64,000 bases of DNA, taken from contig JABXHQ010000101.1 in NCBI GenBank assembly GCA_013373545.1, positions 1-64,000 on the forward strand, read 5' to 3'. The position numbers and the translations under genes are program-made. The DNA comes from Gammaproteobacteria bacterium (GTDB taxonomy: Bacteria; Pseudomonadota; Gammaproteobacteria; Enterobacterales; Kangiellaceae). Below, piece by piece: positions 30,146-40,402 of the stretch (its first letter is position 1; every line of letters begins with the position of its first letter). The notes under the pieces were generated by a model that was not told the origin of the DNA, ran no database searches, and was given only the letters and a program-made list of their open reading frames with translations.

Positions 30146-30904
30146 CTAATTGGCTAGTTTTTGTAGTTCGTTACGCGCCAATTGCTCGGTGGTGCCATCA
30201 TAACGCTCAATCACCTGATTAAAGATTGTCCGCGCCGCATCTTTTTTACCTTGCAGCACTAACACTTTACCTTGCTTGAGTAAGGCATCGGCGGCACGCG
30301 AGGAGCTGGCAAATTGCTCCGTCACGGTTTGATAGGATTTCAACGCCAAGGGCAATTTACCCTGAATGTAGTAAATCTGTCCCAGCCAGTAGTGCACACT
30401 CGCTTCATACTGACTATTGGGGTATTGCTTTAGAAACGCTGAATAATCCGCAATCGCTTCGTCGTACTGCTTATTGCGAACTTTGGTAAAAATCTTTTGG
30501 TAGTCACTGTGTACATCACCGTCTGTCACACCGCTTTGACTGGCAGTGCCAGAGTCAACCGTTGTGGTGGTTGGGCTGGTGGTGGTAGTGGTAGCTGCGC
30601 TATTATTTTGCAGCTTGGCTAAGCGACGCTCAATGTCACTGTAGAGATCGCGTTGGCGCTCTTGTAACTGCTTTAATTGATACTGATGCTCTTCAATTTG
30701 ACCGCGTAACTTTTGCAGTTCTTGTTGCATCGCGTTGATTTGGAACATGATGTCAGCTTGCAGCTGACCACGAGTCTCCGCCATCTGCTCCAAGCGCGTG
30801 ATACGTTGCTCAAGCGACTCGGCCGCAAAACCGCTAGCGGAAAATGACGACAGCACTGCAAGCAGTGCTGTCGTAAGAATGGCGCGGTATGAATTAACCT
30901 TCAT
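30146..30904 (-). CDS. cpoB: Cell division coordinator CpoB (YbgF)
   Basis: A 252-residue periplasmic protein that coordinates peptidoglycan synthesis with Tol-driven outer-membrane constriction. A signal peptide (to about residue 27, SASGFAAES) is followed by a coiled-coil trimerisation segment rich in Gln (about 30-95), a Thr/Ser linker and C-terminal TPRs (YQKIFTKVRNKQYDEAIADY onward). It overlaps the pal stop by about 11 bases, as the last gene of the tol-pal operon. Confidence 0.95.
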   Translation of the reverse strand: MKVNSYRAILTTALLAVLSSFSASGFAAESLEQRITRLEQMAETRGQLQADIMFQINAMQQELQKLRGQIEEHQYQLKQLQERQRDLYSDIERRLAKLQNNSAATTTTTSPTTTTVDSGTASQSGVTDGDVHSDYQKIFTKVRNKQYDEAIADYSAFLKQYPNSQYEASVHYWLGQIYYIQGKLPLALKSYQTVTEQFASSSRAADALLKQGKVLVLQGKKDAARTIFNQVIERYDGTTEQLARNELQKLAN

Positions 30905-31409
30905 ATTTCAAGAAAGCGCGACGATTCTCTTCCCAAGCACTCTCGTTGTGTGCTGGGTTAGCTGGGTTTTCTTCACCGTAGCTAACAACTTTGATTTGAG
31001 CTGAAGTTACACCGTAGCTCATAAGGATATCGCGCACTGAATTACCACGACGCTCACCTAGGGCTAGGTTGTACTCAGGCGTACCACGCTCATCACAGTG
31101 ACCTTCAACCACAACTTGAACCGCTGGGTTTTTCGACAAATACCAAGCGTGTGCTTTTAATAAGTCTTGATACTCAGATTTAACCGTTGAGTCATCGAAC
31201 TCAAAGTAAACTGTACGAACTTCACGCATTTTAGCGTTAGCTTGCGCTTCAAGCTCTGCTTGAGTAGGACCTGTTGGTACTTGTGGTTGAGTCGTAGTTT
31301 GCGAGTCAGTAGTTGCCGGAGTGGTATCCGTATCGCTACCTGAACACGCGAACAAGAATAATGCGGGTAAAGTAATTAGGATGCTTTTCCCCAGACCTTT
31401 GATTGACAT
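30894..31409 (-). CDS. pal: Peptidoglycan-associated lipoprotein Pal
   Basis: A 171-residue outer-membrane lipoprotein (lipobox LFACS) whose OmpA-like domain binds diaminopimelate in peptidoglycan and TolB. The motif EGHCDERGTPEYNLALGERR is intact. A Thr/Gln/Pro-rich linker connects the lipid anchor to the domain. Confidence 0.98.
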   Translation of the reverse strand: MSIKGLGKSILITLPALFLFACSGSDTDTTPATTDSQTTTQPQVPTGPTQAELEAQANAKMREVRTVYFEFDDSTVKSEYQDLLKAHAWYLSKNPAVQVVVEGHCDERGTPEYNLALGERRGNSVRDILMSYGVTSAQIKVVSYGEENPANPAHNESAWEENRRAFLKYEG

Positions 31410-31497
31410 TTTTAGTGCTCCTATCGTTTTTTTAAATTAAAACCTGTTGTTATTGACTAATCTTACAGCGAAGCCAGCGGCATTTCTGCTACTGACG

Positions 31498-32823
31498 TCA
31501 CTGAATTAAATACGGCGACCACGCGGGCGCTTTTACTTCACCCTGTTTAGCCGGAAGGCGAATCTTAAACCGACCATCGGTCGATACTTGTGCTAACACC
31601 TGACGGCCATTTTGAATCGTAGCATAGATTACCATGGTTCCGTTCGGAGCTAAACTAGGAGATTCATCGAGCATGGTGTCTGTGAGGATTTGCAAAGTCC
31701 CCGTCTCAACATCTTGCTTTGCGATATGATACACACCATCGGTTCGATTGACGAGGATAATGCTTTTTCCATCCGGTGTATAGCTAGCACTGGCATTATA
31801 TTCCCCTTCAAAAGTGATCCGCTCGGCACGACCACCGTGCACACTTACGCGATAAATCTGCGGTCTAAGCCCACGGTCGGAAGTAAACAGAATCCACTGC
31901 CCATCCGGAGAAAACTCCGGCTCAGTATCGATAACATTAGGACCGGTATTGGTTAAGCGGCGAAATTGGCGAGTGACCAAATCCAACACATAAATTTCTG
32001 CATTGCCATCTTTGGACAACGTTAAGGCTAATTTACGCCCATCCGGCGAAAAAGCTGGCGCGCTGTTAATACCGGGAAACGCGGCAATCATGGTGCGTTG
32101 ACCGGTGATCTGTTGTAAATAAATTTCTGAGCGACCATTTTCGAACGAAACATAGGCGATCGATTTACCATCGGGCGACCACACTGGCGACATTAATGCT
32201 TCTTCACTGCTGAACAAAGAAATTCGGTTATAGCCATCACTATCCGCCATGACCAATTGATAAGGGGTGGCTAAGCTGCGATCAACCGTGACATAGGCGA
32301 TCCGCGTCGCGAACGCGCCTTTAATACCGGTTAAAGCTTCGTAAATATCATCGGCGACTTGGTGCGCCACAAAACGGAAACTGCGCGTATTGGTGCTAGC
32401 CGCTTTGTTCAATAACAACGACTGTTCAGCGCTGATGCCCGCTTGCGGTTTAAACACGTCTATCAACTGATATTGAATACGAAACTGATCTTGGCTAATT
32501 TCTTCAACGGATCCCACCACAACTGCTTCAATGCCGCGTTCTTTCCATTTGCTGATCTCCACTTGGCGATAATCCGTGGGTAATTCCGGCATTTCGTTAT
32601 ACGCCATCGGATTAAAGCGCCCTGAACGGCGCAAGTCGTTGGCAATAATCGCGGAGAAATCGTGCGGAGGTCGCGCTGACGTACCACTAAAGTTAAACGG
32701 CACGACCGCGACCGGTCGCGCCATACTCATACCTTCTTCAATAATGATATCAATGTCGATATCAGCACGTACCGATGCGATCAAACAACAACTCAAAAAA
32801 AATGTCGCAATGCTTTTCATCAT
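31498..32823 (-). CDS. tolB: Tol-Pal system translocation protein TolB
   Basis: A 441-residue periplasmic protein with a signal peptide (about 1-21), an N-terminal alpha/beta domain and a six-bladed WD40-like propeller with repeated SPDGKxIA motifs (e.g. SPDGKSIAYVSFENG, SPDGRKLALTLSKDG, SPDGQWILFTSDRG). It binds Pal and relays the TolA signal. It lies between tolA and pal. Confidence 0.97.
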   Translation of the reverse strand: MMKSIATFFLSCCLIASVRADIDIDIIIEEGMSMARPVAVVPFNFSGTSARPPHDFSAIIANDLRRSGRFNPMAYNEMPELPTDYRQVEISKWKERGIEAVVVGSVEEISQDQFRIQYQLIDVFKPQAGISAEQSLLLNKAASTNTRSFRFVAHQVADDIYEALTGIKGAFATRIAYVTVDRSLATPYQLVMADSDGYNRISLFSSEEALMSPVWSPDGKSIAYVSFENGRSEIYLQQITGQRTMIAAFPGINSAPAFSPDGRKLALTLSKDGNAEIYVLDLVTRQFRRLTNTGPNVIDTEPEFSPDGQWILFTSDRGLRPQIYRVSVHGGRAERITFEGEYNASASYTPDGKSIILVNRTDGVYHIAKQDVETGTLQILTDTMLDESPSLAPNGTMVIYATIQNGRQVLAQVSTDGRFKIRLPAKQGEVKAPAWSPYLIQ

Positions 32824-32892
32824 AATGACTTTGTCTACCCTAAATTGCTGTGAACCGCCCTATTAACACGAGTCGGAGCGACTCACAATTGT

Positions 32893-33678
32893 TTAATTAA
32901 TGTCTTGTTTTGGCCGCAGTAAAATATTCAAACTACGCAGTTCGTCAATGACCGCTGGATTCTTGCTCATCGGAAACGGCGCCGCTTTCGCCACCGCTCG
33001 CTCCGCTGAGTCACAATAGCGATTACCTTTTTCTGCCAGCTCTTGGTAACTGAGCAAAATACCACCCGGGCCTAAACGAATATTAAACGTACACTCACCT
33101 TGAAACTCTGGCTGATTCCAATATTGACGAATGCGCGCCTCAATCCGCGTTTTATAAATTTCCACTTCCGATAACACCGCTTCGCGTTCAGCGGCCATCG
33201 CTTGTTGTTCAGCCGCCATTTGTTCAGCCAGCAACTCTTCTTCGCGCTGGCGCTGCTCAGCCAATGCTTGTTCACGTTTTTTTCGTTCAGCTTCGTCACG
33301 CTTTTTCTGTTCCGCCAGCTCTTTTTGTCGCTTGGCTTCCTCGGCTTGCTTTTTCTTTGCGTCAGCTTGCTTCTTCGCTTCAGCTGCTTTGCGCTTTTTT
33401 TCTTCAGCGATTTGTTGTTGCCGTTTGCGCTCTTCTTGTTGTTTTCGTAACTTAGCTTTATCGTCTTGCGCTTTAGGCGGTGTTTTTTGCGGTGTTTTTT
33501 TCACCTCTTTACGCTGCTTAATGGCCGCGCCATCAACCGCGACTGCTCGAATATTGGGCGCTACTTTATCTCGCGGCACAGCAACCGAGTCGAAGCTGTA
33601 AGCCAAGATCATCCCCAGCAACAACAGCAAGTGTGCCAGCAATGAAATAACTAAAGAAATAATTAACCGTTTGCTCAC
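32893..33678 (-). CDS. tolA: Energy-transducing protein TolA
   Basis: A 261-residue inner-membrane protein. One N-terminal membrane helix (about 7-28) is followed by a long Lys/Ala/Glu/Gln/Arg coiled-coil arm (about 60-165) and a C-terminal domain that contacts TolB (GECTFNIRLGPGGILLSY). It couples TolQR proton-motive-force use to the outer membrane. It is shorter than E. coli TolA, mainly in the helical arm. Confidence 0.95.
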   Translation of the reverse strand: MSKRLIISLVISLLAHLLLLLGMILAYSFDSVAVPRDKVAPNIRAVAVDGAAIKQRKEVKKTPQKTPPKAQDDKAKLRKQQEERKRQQQIAEEKKRKAAEAKKQADAKKKQAEEAKRQKELAEQKKRDEAERKKREQALAEQRQREEELLAEQMAAEQQAMAAEREAVLSEVEIYKTRIEARIRQYWNQPEFQGECTFNIRLGPGGILLSYQELAEKGNRYCDSAERAVAKAAPFPMSKNPAVIDELRSLNILLRPKQDIN

Positions 33679-33689
33679 AAAGAACAGCC

Positions 33690-34109
33690 TTACTCTAGCG
33701 GCTCGGTTGCAAAACCAACATCACTGATCCCCGCTTCTTGCTGCAACAACACCATGACTTTAACGACCGTGCCATGAAACGCCTTTTTATCTGCGTTAAT
33801 GACAATACCTGCTTTGGGATGAGTTTCTCTGTGTTTGACAACGAGCGCGACCAGCTCTTGGGGTTGCAATGCTTGATCTTGCACCTCGCCAAGCGACAAA
33901 TAATAATTGCCACTGGCGTCAATGCTAACAATTAATGGCGGCTCTTCATCGACTGGTAAAGGCTCGCTGCTGGCTTCAGGTAACTCAACCTCAATGCCGG
34001 TAGTGATCAGCGGGGCAGTAATCATAAAAATCACCAACAACACCAACATAACGTCGATATAAGGAACGACGTTAATCTCCGCCATGGGCTTCCGACGATT
34101 CGGCTTCAT
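33690..34109 (-). CDS. tolR: Tol-Pal system protein TolR
   Basis: A 139-residue ExbD/TolR protein. Its single membrane helix begins at NVVPYIDVMLVLLVIFM with the proton-pathway Asp, and a periplasmic domain follows (PKAGIVINADKKAFHGTVV). It forms the stator complex with TolQ, three bases away. Confidence 0.97.
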   Translation of the reverse strand: MKPNRRKPMAEINVVPYIDVMLVLLVIFMITAPLITTGIEVELPEASSEPLPVDEEPPLIVSIDASGNYYLSLGEVQDQALQPQELVALVVKHRETHPKAGIVINADKKAFHGTVVKVMVLLQQEAGISDVGFATEPLE

Positions 34110-34112
34110 CGC

Positions 34113-34802
34113 CTAGCCCTCATTACTGCTGTGGGCTTTGCGATGCAAAATACCGGAAAACTCTTCAACGAAGTTATCAAATTGGTTTTCCACTTTTTGC
34201 ACCGAGTGATTAAATTTATTATAAGCAATAACAGCGGGTATCGCGGCAAACAATCCCATCGCCGTGGCGACTAACGCTTCGGCAATGCCCGGTGCCACCA
34301 TGGCAAGAGTGGCCTGCTTGACCGAACCTAATGCGATAAATGAGTTCATAATCCCCCAGACCGTGCCGAGCAAGCCGATATAAGGTGTGGTCGAGCCGAC
34401 AGTCGCCAAAAAGCTAAGGTGATTTTCCAATTTATCAATTTCGCGCGAGTGCACAACGCGCATTGCACGGTGCGTGCCTTCCATCACCGCACCGGCTGAG
34501 GTTCCTTTTTGATTGCGCAACCGGACAAACTCACGATATCCCGCCATAAACACTAATTCCATTCCACTCGGTGGAATGCGTCTGGCACCTAATTCACTGT
34601 AGAGCTTACTGAGATCAATACCGGACCAAAATTTATCTTCAAACTTACGACTCGATTCAGAGGCAAGCTTTAGGGTGCGAAAACGATCGACAATCATGCC
34701 CCATGAAACAAACGAGAGCAGAACCAACACCAGCATAATTAATTGAACAAATAAGCTGGCGTTTAAAAATAAGCCAATGATGGACATTTCTTCATGCGTC
34801 AC
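34113..34802 (-). CDS. tolQ: Tol-Pal system proton channel TolQ
   Basis: A 229-residue ExbB/TolQ/MotA-family protein with three membrane helices. The conserved third-helix region has PGIAEALVATAMGLFAAIPAV. It pairs with TolR to power TolA. Its start overlaps the ybgC stop by about 11 bases, indicating coupling. Confidence 0.97.
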   Translation of the reverse strand: MTHEEMSIIGLFLNASLFVQLIMLVLVLLSFVSWGMIVDRFRTLKLASESSRKFEDKFWSGIDLSKLYSELGARRIPPSGMELVFMAGYREFVRLRNQKGTSAGAVMEGTHRAMRVVHSREIDKLENHLSFLATVGSTTPYIGLLGTVWGIMNSFIALGSVKQATLAMVAPGIAEALVATAMGLFAAIPAVIAYNKFNHSVQKVENQFDNFVEEFSGILHRKAHSSNEG

Positions 34803-35199
34803 GAGACATTTCCTCTAACAGTTCTGACGGAATTGAGCGGGGTTTCATGGTACTTAAAGTGACACAAACCACCAGTATTTCACCTTCAGCAAAGACTAAT
34901 TCTGGATTTCCGGCGGCAATGATTTTTTGCTGAAACAAAACGCGAACACCGCGAATTTCTTTTATTGACGAGACCACTTCGAGTGCGTCATTGAAGCGCG
35001 CGGGTCGATAATAATCGACTTGTGCTCGACGCACGGCAAATGCAATGTCTTGATCGATAAGCACGCTTTGATCAAGGCCCCATTGCCGTAACCATTCCGT
35101 TCGGCCACGCTCCATAAACTTTAAATAATTGGCGTAATAAACAACACCGGCTACATCGGTGTCTTCATAGTAGACTCTTATTGGAAATGAAAATTCCAT
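34792..35199 (-). CDS. ybgC: Tol-Pal-associated acyl-CoA thioesterase YbgC
   Basis: A 135-residue hot-dog thioesterase. The active-site segment YYEDTDVAGVVYYANYLKFMER contains the catalytic Asp of the 4-hydroxybenzoyl-CoA thioesterase-like family. It opens the tol-pal operon, as in most gammaproteobacteria, and probably acts on acyl thioesters of phospholipid metabolism. Confidence 0.96.
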   Translation of the reverse strand: MEFSFPIRVYYEDTDVAGVVYYANYLKFMERGRTEWLRQWGLDQSVLIDQDIAFAVRRAQVDYYRPARFNDALEVVSSIKEIRGVRVLFQQKIIAAGNPELVFAEGEILVVCVTLSTMKPRSIPSELLEEMSRDA

Positions 35200-35369
35200 A
35201 CCGCACCACTTTAATTTTATTGATTACCCGAGCGTACTCAAAAGTCGCTTATCTCGATTTTGTGACTTCGGCTGTTGCCGCACACTATACAACGTTTAGC
35301 GCAATGAATGAATGCACAGAGCGTTGCAAAGTGTGAATGCGTCGAAAGTTTTACAACATCGCTACCCGT

Positions 35370-36392
35370 TTAATCGAATAAATCCTTTTTCTGCGGAATA
35401 ATATCAAAATGCTGATAAGCTCTTTGTGTCGCAATGCGGCCACGCGGCGTGCGCTGAATATAACCCTGCTGGATTAAAAACGGTTCGATAACATCGCCGA
35501 TAGTGTCGCGCTCTTCACCAATCGCCGCAGCAAGCGTGTCGAGCCCAACGGGCCCACCGGAAAACTTATCAATGATGGCCAACAACAACTTGCGGTCCAT
35601 GGTGTCAAACCCTTGTTCATCAACCTCTAACATATTTAATGCTTTCGCGGCGACTTCATGAGTGATCACCCCATCAGCTTTAACTTCTGCATAATCACGC
35701 ACACGGCGCAGTAAGCGATTGGCGATCCGTGGCGTTCCGCGAGAGCGCCGAGCGACTTCTCGCGCTCCGTCCGACTCGGCGGTCAGTCCAAGAATCGTCG
35801 CCGAGCGCATCACGATATCGGACAGTTCATCTACATCATAAAATTCGAGTCGTTGCACTATGCCGAAACGATCCCGCAATGGTGACGTTAGCAGTCCTGC
35901 GCGCGTGGTTGCTCCCACCAAAGTAAACGGCGGTAAATCGAGTTTGATCGAACGCGCAGCCGGTCCTTCTCCAATCATAATGTCGATTTGATAATCTTCC
36001 ATGGCCGGATAGAGGATCTCTTCTACCATCGGACTCAATCGATGAATTTCATCAATAAACAGTACATCGTTCTCTTCCAAGTTGGTTAATAACGCGGCTA
36101 GGTCGCCCGCTTTTTCCAACACCGGACCAGAGGTAAATTTAATCGCCACTTCCATTTCATTCGCGATGATATTCGCCAAAGTGGTTTTTCCAAGCCCAGG
36201 AGGACCAAAAATAAGTACGTGATCGAGCGCATCTTGACGTGACTTTGCCGCTTGTAAAAAAATCGTCATTTGTTCTTTTACTTGCTTTTGTCCGACATAG
36301 TCAGCCAGCTTGGTCGGCCTTATCGCACGATCAAACCGATCCTCATCGTTCGATTGTGTAGCGCCTGTAATAATACGATCTTCTTCAATCAT
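35370..36392 (-). CDS. ruvB: Holliday junction branch-migration ATPase RuvB
   Basis: A 340-residue AAA+ motor. Walker A is [12 protein letters not shown] near residue 64, Walker B is [11 protein letters not shown], sensor 1 is GATTRAG, and the C-terminal winged helix has [12 protein letters not shown]. It pairs with RuvA; the gene lies 69 bases after ruvA. Confidence 0.98.
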   Translation of the reverse strand: MIEEDRIITGATQSNDEDRFDRAIRPTKLADYVGQKQVKEQMTIFLQAAKSRQDALDHVLIFGPPGLGKTTLANIIANEMEVAIKFTSGPVLEKAGDLAALLTNLEENDVLFIDEIHRLSPMVEEILYPAMEDYQIDIMIGEGPAARSIKLDLPPFTLVGATTRAGLLTSPLRDRFGIVQRLEFYDVDELSDIVMRSATILGLTAESDGAREVARRSRGTPRIANRLLRRVRDYAEVKADGVITHEVAAKALNMLEVDEQGFDTMDRKLLLAIIDKFSGGPVGLDTLAAAIGEERDTIGDVIEPFLIQQGYIQRTPRGRIATQRAYQHFDIIPQKKDLFD

Positions 36393-36461
36393 AATAATTT
36401 TCTCGTAGTGCTCGACCCGAAGATTCGATCGGTGTGACCGAACGTCGCAATCGAACGCAGA

Positions 36462-37067
36462 TTACTTACCCATATTCTTTAACGCTAACCGAATCAATTC
36501 CGCACTGCTTTCGGCCTGATCACGAATACGACTGATCGCCTTAGCCGCATCTTGAGGCTTATAACCCAACGCAACGAGTGCACTTTCGGCCTCGCGCTCA
36601 ATGTCACTTGCACCACTGGCCGCAGCACTCGCCACTGTTCCGGAAGCGACACTGTTGCCACTCCAATCTTTTAATCGATCTTTCATTTCAACAATTAAAC
36701 GTTCCGCGGTTTTTTTACCAACCCCAGGTAATTTCACCAGTCCTTGACTGTCGCCTTCGTGAACATTTTGCACAAACTCGTCGGCGGTCATACCCGACAA
36801 AATTGCAATGGCTAATTTAGGACCTACGCCGTTTACTTTAATCAGTTCACGAAATAATTGCCGATCCCGTTTCGAATGAAAGGCAAAGAGATTATGGGCA
36901 TTCTCGCTCACCGACAAATGCGTGAATAAGGTGACGGTTTTGCCAGCTTCCGGCAACTGAAAATGCGTCGTCATCGGAGCTTGAACTTCATACCCGACGC
37001 CTTGCACGTCGACCAACAAATACGGTGGTGACTTTTCAATTAAGGTGCCACAAATTCGACCTATCAA
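36462..37067 (-). CDS. ruvA: Holliday junction DNA-binding protein RuvA
   Basis: A 201-residue tetrameric junction binder. It begins with (M)[20 protein letters not shown], followed by two helix-hairpin-helix segments ([13 protein letters not shown] and [13 protein letters not shown]) and a C-terminal domain that contacts RuvB. I place the start at TTG 37067, where family alignment begins; it overlaps the ruvC stop in the sequence TTGA. A longer frame to 37139 exists but adds 24 residues that translate ruvC in another frame. Confidence 0.94.
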   Translation of the reverse strand: MIGRICGTLIEKSPPYLLVDVQGVGYEVQAPMTTHFQLPEAGKTVTLFTHLSVSENAHNLFAFHSKRDRQLFRELIKVNGVGPKLAIAILSGMTADEFVQNVHEGDSQGLVKLPGVGKKTAERLIVEMKDRLKDWSGNSVASGTVASAAASGASDIEREAESALVALGYKPQDAAKAISRIRDQAESSAELIRLALKNMGK

Positions 37068-37582
37068 CGTACTCGACCTCTTCTTCGCTTGTTGGCGCCT
37101 AACTGGCTGACCAAAGATTGCATGGTATTGGCATGACACATCGCCACAGCTAACCCATCAGCCGCATCGGCTTGCGGTTTTGCTGATAAGCTTAATAATG
37201 TCATTACCATATGTTGAACCTGTTCTTTCAATGCGCCGCCATGACCGACAACGGCTTGTTTGATTTGGCGCGCCGAATACTCAGCTACGCTTAATGCATG
37301 AGTCGAAGCCGCTACCATCGCAACGCCCCGCGCTTGTCCCAGTTTTAATGCTGAGTCAGCATTTTTCGCCATAAACACTTGCTCAATGGCCGCTTCGGTG
37401 GGGTGGTATTGGCGGATAACTTGGGAGAGATTATCAAAAATTTGCTGCAACTTTTCAGCTAATGGCGCATCTTGCACCCGAATACAACCACTGGTGACAT
37501 AACTTAACTGACGGCCCTGCACTTCAATAATGCCAAAGCCGGTTATGCGCGAGCCGGGATCAATACCAAGTATACGCGTCAA
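37064..37582 (-). CDS. ruvC: Holliday junction resolvase RuvC
   Basis: A 172-residue endonuclease that resolves four-way junctions. The acidic catalytic residues are visible in ILGIDPGSR (Asp7), AAIEQVF (Glu) and DAADGLAVA (Asp pair). The C-terminal tail is basic. It overlaps ruvA by four bases. Confidence 0.97.
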   Translation of the reverse strand: MTRILGIDPGSRITGFGIIEVQGRQLSYVTSGCIRVQDAPLAEKLQQIFDNLSQVIRQYHPTEAAIEQVFMAKNADSALKLGQARGVAMVAASTHALSVAEYSARQIKQAVVGHGGALKEQVQHMVMTLLSLSAKPQADAADGLAVAMCHANTMQSLVSQLGANKRRRGRVR

Positions 37583-37688
37583 GCAAACCTCTCGTTACGC
37601 GGCCACTGAGGGACCGCGATCACCTTTAATGTTGAATAAACGGGTTAGCGGTACTATATCATGCCGCTGCAACATTGCAGCTCGGCCG

Positions 37689-38432
37689 CTATAACAATTC
37701 GTAGGCTTGCTCAGGTATATCTGCGTTGGTGTAAACATTTTGCACATCGTCGAGATCTTCCAAACGCTCAATTAGGCGCAAAACCTTAGCACCATCGTCC
37801 ACGGCTAATTCGGCTTGAGTTGCAGGTAACATCGCCACTTCGGCGTTCTCGGCCACAAAGTTTGCCTGAGCCAGCTCAGATTTAACCGCTAAAAACTCAT
37901 CCGGACTGGTTAACACTTCGAAAGAGCCGTCTGCATGACTGACAATATCGTCAGCTCCCGCCTCCAGCGCGGCCTCCATTAGCGCCTCTTCTTCGATGTC
38001 GTCGGCAAAAATTAATTGACCTTTTTTATCGAATAAGTAAGCCACCGATCCCGATGTTCCTAAATTGCCGCCATGCTTGGTGAAAGCGTGTCGAACTTCG
38101 CCTACAGTACGATTTTTATTATCGGTCAAACACTCCACCAGAACCGCAACGCCACCCGGTCCATAGCCTTCATAGGTTAGGTTTTCGTAATTCTCACCAT
38201 CGTTATTGCCGGCGCCACGTGCAACCGCTTTTTCAATGGTGTCTTTTTTCATGTTGGCACCGAGCGCCTTATCAATCGCAGCGCGCAGTGCGGGGTTATC
38301 TTCGGGATTGGGTCCGCCCGCTTTCGCCGCCACCACCAACTCACGAATAATTTTAGTGAAGATCTTACCGCGCTTAGCATCTTGCGCGGCTTTACGGTGT
38401 TTAATATTGGCCCATTTACTATGTCCTGCCAT
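37689..38432 (-). CDS. yebC: YebC/PmpR-family protein (TACO1-like)
   Basis: A 247-residue protein with the invariant start [20 protein letters not shown]. Family members are annotated as transcriptional regulators, and some recent work links them to translation of proline-rich stretches. It lies between aspS and ruvC, the conserved context. Confidence 0.96.
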   Translation of the reverse strand: MAGHSKWANIKHRKAAQDAKRGKIFTKIIRELVVAAKAGGPNPEDNPALRAAIDKALGANMKKDTIEKAVARGAGNNDGENYENLTYEGYGPGGVAVLVECLTDNKNRTVGEVRHAFTKHGGNLGTSGSVAYLFDKKGQLIFADDIEEEALMEAALEAGADDIVSHADGSFEVLTSPDEFLAVKSELAQANFVAENAEVAMLPATQAELAVDDGAKVLRLIERLEDLDDVQNVYTNADIPEQAYELL

Positions 38433-38464
38433 TATGCTCTCCGCCGTCTTTACTGATTAATTAT

Positions 38465-40234
38465 TTACGCCTTGCTTTTTAGTCCAATACCCAACTCATC
38501 CAATTGCTGCGGCGACACTTTCGCCGGCGCCTCAGTTAACGGGCAGGCCGCAGTGGTGGTTTTAGGGAAAGTTATTACGTCTCGAATCGAGTTCGCGCCG
38601 ACCATCAACATAACCAGCCGATCCAAACCAAATGCGATCCCGCCATGCGGAGGGCAACCGTATTTAAGTGCGTCGAGTAAGAAACCAAATTTTTCGCGCG
38701 CTTCTTGTTTTTCAATACCAAGAATATCAAAAATTGTTTGTTGTAAGGCCATATCGTGAATACGAATTGAACCACCGCCCACCTCGCAACCATTTAGTAC
38801 CATGTCATACGCACGCGACAGGGTTCCCGTCGGATCGGCTTGCAACGCTTGTGGGTCAAGCTGTTGTGGCGAGGTGAATGGATGATGCAAGGCTTGCAAT
38901 TGACCGCCATCTTCTTCAAACATTGGGAAATCAACCACCCAAAGAGGCTGCCATTCATCACGCAATAAATTAAAGTCATTGGCAATTTTTAATCGCAATG
39001 CACCGAGTGCATCCGCGACCACCCGCGCATTATCCGAGCCGAAGAATAAAATGTCACCGGCTTCTGCACCGACGCGCTCAAGTAAAGCGTTGGCAACTTC
39101 GGGCGTTAAAAATTTAACGATGGGTGACTGCAAGCCATCAAGACCGGCACTGGGATCGTTCACTTTGATAAACGCTAAACCTTTCGCCCCATACACGCTT
39201 ACGTATTGGGTGTAAGTATCAATCATCTTGCGGCTGATTTGTTCAGCGCCGCCTTTAAAATTAATCACGCCCACACGCCCCTCTGCATCTTGAGCGGGTC
39301 CACTAAACACTTTAAAGTCGAGTCCCGACATTAAGTCATCAACGGTATGGATCGGCATATCGACCCGTAGATCGGGTTTATCTGAACCATATTTTTCCAT
39401 TGCTTCTTGATACGGCATGCGCGGAAATGGGTTTGCCAGTTCGACATTCATCAACTCTTTGAAGACATAACGAATCATATTTTCCATCATGTTCATGATG
39501 TCTTCTTCATTCATAAACGAGGTTTCAATATCGAGCTGGGTAAACTCTGGCTGTCGATCAGCACGTAAGTCTTCATCACGAAAGCAACGCACCACTTGAT
39601 AGTAACGATCGAATCCACTCATCATCAGCAACTGCTTAAACAATTGGGGTGACTGAGGCAGAGCAAAGAAAGAACCTTTGTGAGTACGCGAAGGTACTAA
39701 ATAATCACGCGCTCCTTCCGGAGTTGCTTTGGTTAAAATCGGAGTTTCCATATCGAGGAAACCATTATCATCCAAGTAACGCCGCAGAAGTGACGTCACC
39801 TTGGTACGAAACAAGAATTTTTGTGTCATTTCCGGGCGCCGTAAATCGAGGTAGCGATACTTCAGGCGCGTCTCTTCCGCCACATCTTCATGGCCATCAA
39901 TCAAGATTGCTGGAGTTTCCGCACTGTTGAGACATTCAATGTGCTGCGCTACGACTTCAATTTTTCCCGTCGCCATATCTTGGTTGATCATGTTGTCCGG
40001 GCGCATGCGTAAACGTCCTTTGATCACCACGACATATTCGCTTCTGAGCTTGTCGGCTTGGGCAAACACTTCGCCTTGATCCGGTTCGATAGTGACTTGA
40101 ACAATGCCACTGCGGTCTCGAATTTGTAAAAAGATCAATCCACCTAAGTCACGACGACGGTGGACCCAACCAGCAATGGTCAGTTCAGTTCCCTCGGCTA
40201 GCGAGATCAAGTCCGCACAATAATGGCTACGCAT
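38465..40234 (-). CDS. aspS: Aspartyl-tRNA synthetase
   Basis: A 589-residue class II synthetase. The N-terminal OB-fold anticodon-binding domain ([22 protein letters not shown]) is followed by the catalytic core with motif 2 ([19 protein letters not shown]), a bacterial GAD insert (about 290-420) and motif 3 ([10 protein letters not shown]). It is divergent from the borosin-like cluster across about 170 bp. Confidence 0.98.
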   Translation of the reverse strand: MRSHYCADLISLAEGTELTIAGWVHRRRDLGGLIFLQIRDRSGIVQVTIEPDQGEVFAQADKLRSEYVVVIKGRLRMRPDNMINQDMATGKIEVVAQHIECLNSAETPAILIDGHEDVAEETRLKYRYLDLRRPEMTQKFLFRTKVTSLLRRYLDDNGFLDMETPILTKATPEGARDYLVPSRTHKGSFFALPQSPQLFKQLLMMSGFDRYYQVVRCFRDEDLRADRQPEFTQLDIETSFMNEEDIMNMMENMIRYVFKELMNVELANPFPRMPYQEAMEKYGSDKPDLRVDMPIHTVDDLMSGLDFKVFSGPAQDAEGRVGVINFKGGAEQISRKMIDTYTQYVSVYGAKGLAFIKVNDPSAGLDGLQSPIVKFLTPEVANALLERVGAEAGDILFFGSDNARVVADALGALRLKIANDFNLLRDEWQPLWVVDFPMFEEDGGQLQALHHPFTSPQQLDPQALQADPTGTLSRAYDMVLNGCEVGGGSIRIHDMALQQTIFDILGIEKQEAREKFGFLLDALKYGCPPHGGIAFGLDRLVMLMVGANSIRDVITFPKTTTAACPLTEAPAKVSPQQLDELGIGLKSKA

Positions 40235-40402
40235 AGTTCAATTCCTGCTCAAAAAATCTACTCATTATCAGCCGTGTTGCAAGCAGCGCTCAATTAAGGC
40301 ATGTTAGCGCTAAAATTTGCTAGCAATAAACACGAGCTTTTGAAGGGGCATAATGGTACGCGAGGCCCTTGCTATAAGCAAGATAGAACAAAGAAAGGAC
40401 CC

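Noticed and set aside
33200-33460. Phe/Leu-rich plus-strand open frames over tolA
   Set aside because: They are the reverse complement of the Lys/Ala/Glu coiled-coil coding repeats of tolA.
40301-40402. N-terminal extension of the pepsin-like protease
   Set aside because: No ribosome site, no coding resemblance; AAGGA precedes the ATG at 40403.
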